64,000 nt of DNA from Chloroflexota bacterium (GTDB lineage: Bacteria > Chloroflexota > Dehalococcoidia > Bin125), in assembly GCA_026707145.1 (NCBI GenBank), contig JAPOXK010000027.1, forward strand, positions 146,244-210,243, given 5' to 3'. Each line of letters opens with the position of its first letter. Position 1 is the stretch's first letter. The position numbers and the translations under genes were made by a program. Positions 10,373 through 17,079 of this stretch are shown here, in pieces. The notes under the pieces are model-generated. The model had not been told where the DNA came from. It was given only the letters and a program-made list of their open reading frames with translations, and did not search any database.

Positions 10373-10716
10373 CCCTCCGGGCCCAACTGGCGGCCGCCCA
10401 GGAGGTGCAGATGTAGGTGATGGACGGTCATCCCCGCCGCGTCGCCGACGTTGAAGGCCAACCGGAACCCGTCCTCGAACACGCCCTCGATCCGTGCCGC
10501 CTCGTTTGCTCGGGCGAACAGCGCGCCCAACAGCGGCCCGTGCGCGGGTTCGATCGCCCGGGCGGAGGGCAGGTGCTGCTTGGGGATCAGCAGCACGTGG
10601 ACGGGAGCCCGTGGATTGATGTCTCGGATCGCGAAGAGTTGATCATCGTCGATCAGTCGCTCGGTCGGAATCTCGCCCCGCGCCATCTTGCAGAACAAGC
10701 AGTCGGCCTTGTGCAT
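10369..10716 (-). CDS. HIT-family nucleotide hydrolase (Hint-like)
   Basis: A histidine-triad protein of 115 residues. The N-terminal CLFCKMARGEIP is the usual Cys-x-x-Cys zinc-type start of bacterial HIT/Hint proteins, and the triad reads HHLHLHLL (residues 99-106). Such proteins hydrolyse nucleoside phosphoramidates or AMP-lysine adducts. The start is set at ATG 10716, from which the family's first motif begins; the frame stays open far upstream but that stretch is low-complexity and not protein-like. First gene of a two-gene unit with yqeK. Confidence 0.92.
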   Translation of the reverse strand: MHKADCLFCKMARGEIPTERLIDDDQLFAIRDINPRAPVHVLLIPKQHLPSARAIEPAHGPLLGALFARANEAARIEGVFEDGFRLAFNVGDAAGMTVHHLHLHLLGGRQLGPEG

Positions 10717-10809
10717 CGCGTCCCCCGATCTCACTGTCCGGCGCGCCGAGCCTAGCCATCTCCCGTCCCCACCGCTACACAGCAGCGCCCGTCCCCGGCG
10801 CCACGGAAA

Positions 10810-10825
10810 TGTAAAGCCTCTGTAA
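10810..10825. promoter_or_regulatory. TGTAA direct repeat with 11-bp period
   Basis: TGTAA occurs at 10810 and again at 10821, an 11-bp period typical of OmpR/PhoB-type response-regulator sites. It lies in the 217-bp divergent region between the HIT gene and the small membrane-protein pair. No other signal was recognised there. Weak evidence. Confidence 0.25.
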
Positions 10826-10933
10826 CACTTTGCCTCGCCGTCCCGTTTTCCGGAACCCGCCCGCCTCGCTCCGCGTTTCACCCATGGAACCGTCGATGCG
10901 TGGCGGGTCGGCGGCGATCCAGGTGGTGAAAGA

Positions 10934-11338
10934 ATGCACACGCGTTGGCTTCCTACCGGTCCGAGGTCTGGCCTGCCCGCCCGCCCCGCGATCGTTGGGG
11001 CGGTGGCCTGGGCCGGATTGGCGCTCGGTTTGGTGACCGTCACTGGAGCTGCCCATGCCCAGCCCGCCGGCGAGAGCCCGGCCGCCGTCGCGCCGCTGGA
11101 TGCTGGGCTCGCAGACGCTGCCTCCGGCGACCGCTTGACCGTCCAGAGCCACACCAGCGCCGCGCTCGAAATCGCCGCTGTCGCTTCCATCGACCCCAGC
11201 GCCCGGGGGTGGGACAAGCGCTGGCTTTGGGTCTCGCTGACCGTCGCGCCGCTGCTCTTGTTCGCGCTCCTCTGGTTGCGCGACCGCTGTCTCTCCCCCA
11301 AAGTAGCCACCTTCACCAACGCGGAGGGATCACGGTGA
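10934..11338 (+). CDS. Small secreted/membrane protein of unknown function (first of a pair)
   Basis: A protein of 134 residues. An N-terminal export signal with basic start and hydrophobic core (about residues 18-38) ends in AHAQ, a good signal-peptidase I site. An Ala-rich external stretch follows, then a second hydrophobic segment (WLWVSLTVAPLLLFALLWL, about 97-115) and a short basic tail. The mature protein would thus be anchored by one C-terminal helix. No known domain was recognised. The stop TGA overlaps the ATG of the next gene, so the two are coupled. Confidence 0.6.
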   Translation: MHTRWLPTGPRSGLPARPAIVGAVAWAGLALGLVTVTGAAHAQPAGESPAAVAPLDAGLADAASGDRLTVQSHTSAALEIAAVASIDPSARGWDKRWLWVSLTVAPLLLFALLWLRDRCLSPKVATFTNAEGSR

Positions 11339-11670
11339 TGAACCTCGTCCCGTTTGACGATCGGCCCCGCGTCGCGCCGCCCGCTTGCCGGAGAGCCCGT
11401 GCGCGCCTGCTGCGCATCTGCAGGCTGAGCATGGCTGTGGCCCTGCTGGCTGGAATCCTCGTCGCGACGACCCTCGTTGCCGAGGCTGCGGAGACGAACG
11501 ACGCGCCGCTCTCTGCCGGGACCGTTGAGGTCATGCCGCAACAGATTCCGGCGCCGGCCGCGTCTGCCGGGTCGAGCGGCGACCGCTGGCCCTGGGCCAT
11601 CGTCGCCGGCGTCCTCGTCACGCTGGCGGGCGGGAGTTACGCGGCGGGACGGCGAGGCGGATCGGCTTGA
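11338..11670 (+). CDS. Small membrane protein of unknown function (second of a pair)
   Basis: A protein of 110 residues with the same layout as its upstream neighbour: basic N-terminus, signal-like hydrophobic stretch (about 33-50) ending in VAEAAE, a Pro/Ala-rich external linker, and a C-terminal membrane helix (WPWAIVAGVLVTLAGG) followed by a short Arg-rich tail. The ATG shares one base with the preceding TGA, and GGAGGG lies about ten bases upstream. The shared architecture suggests two subunits or a matched pair at the membrane; no sequence family is recognised. Confidence 0.6.
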   Translation: MNLVPFDDRPRVAPPACRRARARLLRICRLSMAVALLAGILVATTLVAEAAETNDAPLSAGTVEVMPQQIPAPAASAGSSGDRWPWAIVAGVLVTLAGGSYAAGRRGGSA

Positions 11671-11792
11671 AGGGCGGCCGCTGACGCGCACGGGCCTGGT
11701 TTATCGCGGGGACATGGCTCGCTGCCGCATTGGCGCTCTTTCGACGCTCTTTCATCACCGAGCGTTCATCACCAAGAGCGACCCATCCCACA

Positions 11793-11830
11793 ACGCAGAA
11801 GCCCGAGGGATGTCCCTCGGGCTTCTGCGT
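11793..11830. terminator. Long perfect inverted repeat (bidirectional terminator)
   Basis: An 18-bp perfect inverted repeat (arms 11793-11810 and 11813-11830, arm start ACGCAGAAGCCC) with a two-base centre lies between the convergent membrane-protein pair and acyl-CoA dehydrogenase gene. The stem is strong in both directions; T tracts are weak. The rest of 11671-11875 holds no gene. Confidence 0.75.
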
Positions 11831-11875
11831 GAAGGCTGGCCACCCCGCCACCAAAGCCGGGTGCCAGGGAAGTCG

Positions 11876-13009
11876 CTACGCGATCTCCAATAGCTGCGCT
11901 ACCTGCTCCCGGTGATAGTCCCCGTCCCCCCACATGAGCTCCGCCATCTTCTGCCGACGGAAGAAGAGCTGGATCTTGTATTCCTTGGTGAAGCCGATCC
12001 CGCCGTGGATCTGCTGCCCGTGCGCCACTACCCGCTGGCTCGCGTCGGAGCACCAGGCCTTCGCCATGCTTACCTGCAGGTCCTGATCCGGCTCGTCCTC
12101 GCTCACGGCCCATGCCGCCCGATACATGATGAACCGCGACGCGTCGACGTCCGTCACCATGTCCGCCGCCTTGTGCTGGATCGCCTGGAACGAGCCGATG
12201 GGCCGCCCGAACTGCTCCCGTTCCTTGGCGTAGTCGACGCTGATCTCGAAATCGCGCTGCGCCAGCCCCACGAGGTACGCGCAGTACGCGACCGTGGCCT
12301 TGCGCCGCACACCGAGCAGCGCTTCCCAGCCTGCTCCCTCCGCCCCGAGCAGCGCCGCCGCCGGCACGCGCACGTCCTCGAAACGCACCTCGCACTGCTT
12401 GTCCGCCGCGATCGTCTTCAGCACCGTGGCGCTCAGCCCCGGCGCTGCCCCGTCGACCAGGAAGAGCGAGATCCCGCGTTCGCCCTCGCCGCCCGTCCGC
12501 GCTGCTACCACGAGCGTGTCCGCCACGTGCGCGTCCGGCACGAACAGCTTCGTGCCGTTCAGCACGTACGCGTCGTCCTCCTTGCTCGCGCGCATGGTGA
12601 CCGCGTCCGCCGCAAACCGCCCCGACGGCTCCGTGAGAGCCAGCGTCATCACCAGCTCGCCACTCGCGACGCGCGGCAGGATCTCCCGCTTCTGCGCGTC
12701 GCTGCCGGCGTCCATCACCGGCACGGCACCGAGCACGGCCGTGCTCAAGAACGGCCCCGGCACCAGCGCCCGCCCAAACTCTTCCAGCAGCACGCAGAGG
12801 TCCAGGAACGGCATCCCCGCGCCCCCGTACTCCGCGGGGATGATCAACCCTTGCCAGCCCTGCCGCGCCATCCCCTGCCAGAGCGTGGCCGTGTAGCCGC
12901 GCTCGTCCTCTTCCATCTCCCGCACCAGGGACTCCGGACATTCCTTCTCCAAGAAGTCGCGCGCGAAATTGCGCAGCATCTCTTGCTCTTCGGAGAGGCC
13001 GAGGTCCAT
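11876..13009 (-). CDS. Acyl-CoA dehydrogenase family flavoprotein
   Basis: A protein of 377 residues with the acyl-CoA dehydrogenase fold: N-terminal helical domain (EEQEMLRNFARDFLEKECP), β domain with LALTEPSG flavin contact, and C-terminal helices with REQFGRPIGSFQAIQHKAADM and HGQQIHGGIGFT. It should pass electrons to EtfAB (encoded at 27138-28918). Where canonical members carry the catalytic Glu in (I/Y)YEG, this protein reads WGDGDYH, so the base is absent or moved; this is also seen in one subunit of heterodimeric mycobacterial FadE pairs. ATG 13009 is chosen for GGAGC upstream and for conservation from MDLGLSEEQE; the frame stays open to 13108. Divergent from an SDR operon. Confidence 0.88.
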   Translation of the reverse strand: MDLGLSEEQEMLRNFARDFLEKECPESLVREMEEDERGYTATLWQGMARQGWQGLIIPAEYGGAGMPFLDLCVLLEEFGRALVPGPFLSTAVLGAVPVMDAGSDAQKREILPRVASGELVMTLALTEPSGRFAADAVTMRASKEDDAYVLNGTKLFVPDAHVADTLVVAARTGGEGERGISLFLVDGAAPGLSATVLKTIAADKQCEVRFEDVRVPAAALLGAEGAGWEALLGVRRKATVAYCAYLVGLAQRDFEISVDYAKEREQFGRPIGSFQAIQHKAADMVTDVDASRFIMYRAAWAVSEDEPDQDLQVSMAKAWCSDASQRVVAHGQQIHGGIGFTKEYKIQLFFRRQKMAELMWGDGDYHREQVAQLLEIA

Positions 13010-13142
13010 CGCTGCTCCGGAACGGCTCGCTCGGATGGGTGTGCAATCTAGTCCATCGATCCCCTCCCCGCCAGTTGCGACCGCACACTGTGCAAGACGC
13101 GATAGCATGCCCTTATCTGGCGGCCTGGCTTTTGGGAGGTCT

Positions 13143-13764
13143 TTTGAGCGACAACCGGACTCCTGCGGATCTCGCCGGGCGTAGGGCGATCGTCTTCGGC
13201 GGCGACACCGCCCTCGGGCGCGCGCTTGCCGCTGCGCTGCGCGATGCTGGCGCGCTGGTCGGCGTCACCGGTACGACCACGGACGGCCAAGCGCTTTTCG
13301 CACTCAAGCGTGCCGCCGCCGGCGGTCCCGCCGAGGCGACCGACCTCGCCAACCCCACCAGCGTGCGGGTCGCTACCAAGAAGCTGCGCAAGGCGCTGGG
13401 CGGCTTGGACCTCGCGGCCTTGGTTCTGCACGTCTCCACCCTGGAGCGGAGCGCGGCCGCGGCGGCCGAGCCACTGCGCATCGCCGCCAAGGAGATCGCG
13501 AGAGGCGCCGGCGCGGATGCGAGTCGCGTGGCTCTGATCGTCGCGGAAGCCGGCCCCGGCGGCGACGCGCAGCGCTTTGATCTGCGCTCGCTCCTCAACT
13601 CGATCGCCGCTACCACCGCGATCGCCCTGCTCGTTCCCGAATCGCCAGACGCACAGGCCGTCGGCCGCACTGCCGTCGCCCTGCTTGCGGACCGCGGCGA
13701 CCTGGTACCCGCGGACGCGACCGTCGTCGAGGCGGCTCCCGCCGCCGCTGGGAGCCGCCGATGA
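13143..13764 (+). CDS. Degenerate SDR-like Rossmann protein
   Basis: A protein of about 206 residues. The N-terminus (GRRAIVFGGDTALGRALAAALRDAGALVGVTG) follows the SDR nucleotide-binding pattern, but the Gly motif is altered, and neither the catalytic YxxxK nor the NxAG motif is found. It may be a non-catalytic partner of the next SDR, whose ATG overlaps this stop (ATGA). The likely start is TTG 13143, which follows GGGAGG (13133-13138) closely; the frame is open further upstream but without protein-like sequence. First gene of a three-gene coupled run. Confidence 0.6.
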
Positions 13765-14573
13765 CCGTCCTTGATCGCCTCCGCCTCGACGGCCGCGTTG
13801 CGCTGATCACCGGATCCGGCCGCGGCCTCGGCCGCGCTATGGCGCTCGCCTTTGCCGACGCCGGCGCCGATGTCGTGTGCAGCGCCCGCACGCAGGCGGA
13901 GATCGACGCCGTCGCCGACGAGGTGCGCGCCAAGGGCCGCCGCGCGGCGGCCGTACGAGCCGACGTCACCGACAGCGCCTCGGTCGAGCGGATGGTGGAG
14001 CGCTCCCTCGCCGAACTCGGCCGCATCGACATCCTGGTCCACAACGCCGGCGGTCGCACCGCCGGTGACGGCCGGCCTCTGCACATGATCAGCGAGGCCG
14101 ATTGGCTGGCCGGCATCGACGCGAACCTCACCAGCGCCGTCTCGTGCATCCGCGCCGTGATCCCCCCGATGCTGGAGCAGGGCCGCGGCAAGATCCTCAC
14201 GACCGCGTCGGGGTTGGGCCTGCGCGGTAACCGGGACCTCAACATGTACACGGCGGCGAAGGCGGGGGTGATCAACCTGACCCGGTCCCTGGCGCTCAGC
14301 TACGGCCGCCACAACATCCAGATCAACACCATGGCCCTTGGCCTCTTCCCCCAGACGGAAGCGCAAGCGACCCGTTGGGGCGGCGGTCGCTATATCCCGG
14401 TCGGACGCTTCGGCACGACCTGGGAGATCGGCCCCGTCGCCGTCTTCCTCTGCTCCCCCGCTGCCGACGGCATCAACGGCGCGGTCATCGTGCAAGACGG
14501 CGGCGGTCTTGCGGGCGGCGTGACGCCCTTCGGTTGGGCGCCTCGAATACCCTTGCCCGGCGCTTCGGCATGA
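13761..14573 (+). CDS. Short-chain dehydrogenase/reductase (SDR)
   Basis: A classical SDR of 270 residues. The NAD(P)-binding motif is TGSGRGLG (about 18-25), the structural motif is HNAGG, the catalytic Ser lies in TTASGLGL and the YxxxK pair in MYTAAKAG. The C-terminus is extended and ends in a Pro-rich segment. Likely oxidises a hydroxyacyl or alcohol substrate; its specificity cannot be read from sequence. It is ATGA-coupled to both the upstream SDR-like protein and the downstream SDR, which suggests that the three work together. Confidence 0.88.
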   Translation: MTVLDRLRLDGRVALITGSGRGLGRAMALAFADAGADVVCSARTQAEIDAVADEVRAKGRRAAAVRADVTDSASVERMVERSLAELGRIDILVHNAGGRTAGDGRPLHMISEADWLAGIDANLTSAVSCIRAVIPPMLEQGRGKILTTASGLGLRGNRDLNMYTAAKAGVINLTRSLALSYGRHNIQINTMALGLFPQTEAQATRWGGGRYIPVGRFGTTWEIGPVAVFLCSPAADGINGAVIVQDGGGLAGGVTPFGWAPRIPLPGASA

Positions 14574-15391
14574 GCGACCAGCCTTCCCCTCCCGCCGCTG
14601 CGGGCGGCGCGCTCCCGCCGCCCGAACGCCCCTTCGATCTCCGCGGCCGCGTCGCCTTAGTGACGGGTGCCGCCCGCCCGCTCGGCGGCGCCATCGCCCT
14701 GGCCTTGGCCGAAGCCGGCGCCGACGTCGCCCTGGCCGGCCTCACCGGCTCTGCCGACGAGCACTTCCAAGTGAACTCCGCCGCCAACCAAGTCTGGTCG
14801 CTGGGGCGGCGCCATCTTGCTTTGCAAGTCGACCTCACGGACCCTGTTGCCGTCGAGGCCGCCGTTCAACGGGTGGAAGACGAATGGCGCCGCCTCGACC
14901 TGCTGGTCAACGCACAGGACCTGCTCTTCGCCATGCCTTTTGGTGAGACCAGCCTGGAGGAGTGGAACGCCACCCTCGCGGCGAATCTCACCTCGGTGGC
15001 GCTGACCTGTCAGGCCGCCGGCCGGGTCATGCTGCGCGCTGGCTACGGCCGCATCGTCAACGTTGCCTCCGTCGCCGGTGATCGCGGCGTCATGAATATG
15101 ACCGCCTACGCCGCCGCCAAGAGCGGCGTCCTCGCCCTTACCCGCGCCCTCGCGACCGAGTGGGCTCGCACGGGCGTCACCGTCAACATGGTCCAAGTCG
15201 GTTGGTACGAAGACCAAGCGGGGATCGGCGACGATCCGGAGCATCGCAAGACCCTCACCAAGATCCTCCCCGCCCGTGCCCTCGTGACCAACGACGAAGT
15301 CACCGGAGCCGTCGTCATGCTCGCCGCCGACAGCGGCTACTTCACCGGCCAGGTCGTCGCTGTGGACGGGGCGGCGACGGCCCGGATCTAG
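14570..15391 (+). CDS. Short-chain dehydrogenase/reductase (SDR)
   Basis: A second complete SDR, 273 residues. The binding loop is TGAARPLGGAIA, the catalytic Ser lies in VNVASVAG and the YxxxK pair in AYAAAKSG; the usual NNAG is NAQD here, a departure from the structural motif. A Pro/Ala-rich N-terminal extension of about 22 residues precedes the domain. ATG 14570 overlaps the preceding stop (ATGA). Probably acts in the same pathway as its upstream partner; substrate unknown. Confidence 0.88.
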   Translation: MSDQPSPPAAAGGALPPPERPFDLRGRVALVTGAARPLGGAIALALAEAGADVALAGLTGSADEHFQVNSAANQVWSLGRRHLALQVDLTDPVAVEAAVQRVEDEWRRLDLLVNAQDLLFAMPFGETSLEEWNATLAANLTSVALTCQAAGRVMLRAGYGRIVNVASVAGDRGVMNMTAYAAAKSGVLALTRALATEWARTGVTVNMVQVGWYEDQAGIGDDPEHRKTLTKILPARALVTNDEVTGAVVMLAADSGYFTGQVVAVDGAATARI

Positions 15392-15431
15392 GTACGCTGG
15401 ATCGATTGGCCGCTTCGACTACGATCGCCCC

Positions 15432-15749
15432 ATGGCAAGTGAAACGACGGCCCGCCCCGCCACCGACGAATCGGTCCGCACCGCCCCCATCTACCATCTC
15501 GTCCTCCTGAACGACAACGATCACACCTACGCCTACGTCGTGGAGATGCTGGGCCGCGTGCTCGGTCACGGCCGCGAGAAAGCCTTCGCACTTGCCCGCC
15601 TCGTCGATACGCAGGGCCGCGCCATTGTCGAGACGGCTGGCTTTGATCGGGTGAAGCGGCATCAGCAGCGTATCCACGGCTACGGGCCGGATCCCCGCGT
15701 CGAGCACTGCCAAGGATCGATGTCGGCCGTGGTGGAAGAGGCGCCCTAG
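15432..15749 (+). CDS. clpS: Clp protease adaptor ClpS
   Basis: A protein of 105 residues with the ClpS core: YHLVLLNDNDHTYAYVVEML (about 21-40), where the LNDxxHT loop binds N-degron residues, then a helix (REKAFALARLVDTQGRA) and a final strand. A flexible polar N-terminus of about 20 residues, as needed to enter the unfoldase, is present. ClpS presents N-end-rule substrates to ClpA or ClpC; the partner here is plausibly the ClpC at 462-2942. It converges on a minus-strand membrane gene seven bases away. Confidence 0.87.
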   Translation: MASETTARPATDESVRTAPIYHLVLLNDNDHTYAYVVEMLGRVLGHGREKAFALARLVDTQGRAIVETAGFDRVKRHQQRIHGYGPDPRVEHCQGSMSAVVEEAP

Positions 15750-15756
15750 CTTGCGA

Positions 15757-16209
15757 TTAGCGCCCCCGCCGGGCGCCTCGCAGGTCGATCACCGCCACCG
15801 CGCCCGCCAGGCACAGGCAGAAAAAGACGAGCGCGAGGAGCGCGCTGCTTCCCGCCCCCTCCACGCTGGCCGTCTCCCGGATCAGCAAGCAGATCCCGCC
15901 CGCGGCAACGGCCGCCGTTACCCACCACCAGCGCCGCACCCACTCCGCGACCAACGTCACCATCACCGCGGCCGCGGCCGCGCCTCCTACCACCAGCGCC
16001 AGATGGAAATCCTCGTGCCGGTTCCAGCCCCCGCGCTGGGTCCCCGTGATCGCGTCGAGCGGTCCGCTCGGATCTCCGCCCCGTCCCGCCAAGAACCCCA
16101 CGATGATCGCCATCCCCACTGCTCCTCCCACCAGCGGCCGCGCCGGCGGCCACCAGCGTCGCGCTCGTTCCCGGCTTATCTCCCGCAGCTCGGCCAACCC
16201 GCTCATCAT
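15757..16209 (-). CDS. Small integral membrane protein, unknown function
   Basis: A protein of 150 residues with about four hydrophobic segments: around PLVGGAVGMAIIVGFLAG, LALVVGGAAAAAVMVTLVAEW, WVTAAVAAGGICLLI and SALLALVFFCLCLAGAVAVI. Arg-rich N- and C-termini suggest a cytoplasmic location for both. No family recognised. ATG 16209 is chosen because GGAGGAG lies six bases upstream; the frame is open further to 16272. It may be co-transcribed with the SDR upstream (34 bp apart). Confidence 0.65.
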   Translation of the reverse strand: MMSGLAELREISRERARRWWPPARPLVGGAVGMAIIVGFLAGRGGDPSGPLDAITGTQRGGWNRHEDFHLALVVGGAAAAAVMVTLVAEWVRRWWWVTAAVAAGGICLLIRETASVEGAGSSALLALVFFCLCLAGAVAVIDLRGARRGR

Positions 16210-16243
16210 GCTTGCTCCTCCGGTGATCGGCCGCCTAAATGGC

Positions 16244-17005
16244 CTAAATAATCGACCGGCTCTGCCCGCCATCGACGTTCAGGCAGGCACCTGTTACCCA
16301 GCTTGCCTTCTCCGATGCCAGAAACGTCACCACCGCTGCCACTTGCTCCGGCCGGCCGAAGCGCCCGAACGCGATCGTATCCAGCACTTCCCGCTGGATC
16401 GTCGCGGGGTCGGCCTCGTACCGTCGCTGCCACTTGCTCCCCGGCCATGCGATCGACCCCGGCGCAACTGCGTTCACGCGGATGTTGTCGCGCGCGTACG
16501 CCAACGCCAGCGCCGTCGCATGGGCGTGCACCGCCGCCTTCATCGCGTTGTAGGGCGGGCGCCCGCCCGCCTCCCGCCCGAACACAGAGCCGATGTGGAT
16601 GATCGATCCGCCCCCCCGCGCTGTCATGTGCGGAATCGCGGCCCGCGTCGCCCGGACCGTGGACAGCAAGTTCAACTCGAACATCTCGCTCCAGACCGCG
16701 TCCTCGTCGCCGCTCACCGAGCCGCCCATGTTGTTCACCAGGATGTCGAGCCCGCCCAGCGCTTCCACGGTTCGCTCCACCACCCGCTCCACCGCCGTTG
16801 CCTCGGTCAGATCGGCTACCTCGGCGAGCGTCGTCCCAGTGCCCGCCGCGTCGATCTCCGCCCGCGCGGCCTCAAGCAACGCAGATCGTCGCGCGCAGAT
16901 CGCGACGTGCGCCCCCTCTTCCGCCAACGCCAGCGCGCAGTGCTTGCCGATCCCTTCGGACGCGGCCGTCACCAGCGCGACTTTGCCCTCCAGTCCGAGA
17001 TCCAT
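16244..17005 (-). CDS. Short-chain dehydrogenase/reductase (SDR)
   Basis: A complete SDR of 253 residues starting at MDLGLEGKVALVTAA. Nucleotide-binding motif TAASEGIG, structural NNMGG, catalytic Ser in IHIGSVFG and YxxxK in PYNAMKAAV. The C-terminal WVTGACLNVDGGQSRSII is the standard SDR ending, close to 3-oxoacyl-ACP/hydroxyacyl-CoA dehydrogenase types. It faces away from the penicillin-amidase gene, 75 bp apart, so the two probably share a divergent control region. Confidence 0.88.
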   Translation of the reverse strand: MDLGLEGKVALVTAASEGIGKHCALALAEEGAHVAICARRSALLEAARAEIDAAGTGTTLAEVADLTEATAVERVVERTVEALGGLDILVNNMGGSVSGDEDAVWSEMFELNLLSTVRATRAAIPHMTARGGGSIIHIGSVFGREAGGRPPYNAMKAAVHAHATALALAYARDNIRVNAVAPGSIAWPGSKWQRRYEADPATIQREVLDTIAFGRFGRPEQVAAVVTFLASEKASWVTGACLNVDGGQSRSII

Positions 17006-17079
17006 CGGGCGCAGGATAGCAGCGCCTCCGTTGCATTCCCGCTTTCGCAGGGGGAGCGGTCCTGTACGCTTCGTGCGCG

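Noticed and set aside
10717..11691. Upstream extension of the HIT gene to a 440-residue protein
   Set aside because: The added 325 residues are low-complexity and overlap two better-supported plus-strand genes; the HIT family begins at the Met at 10716.
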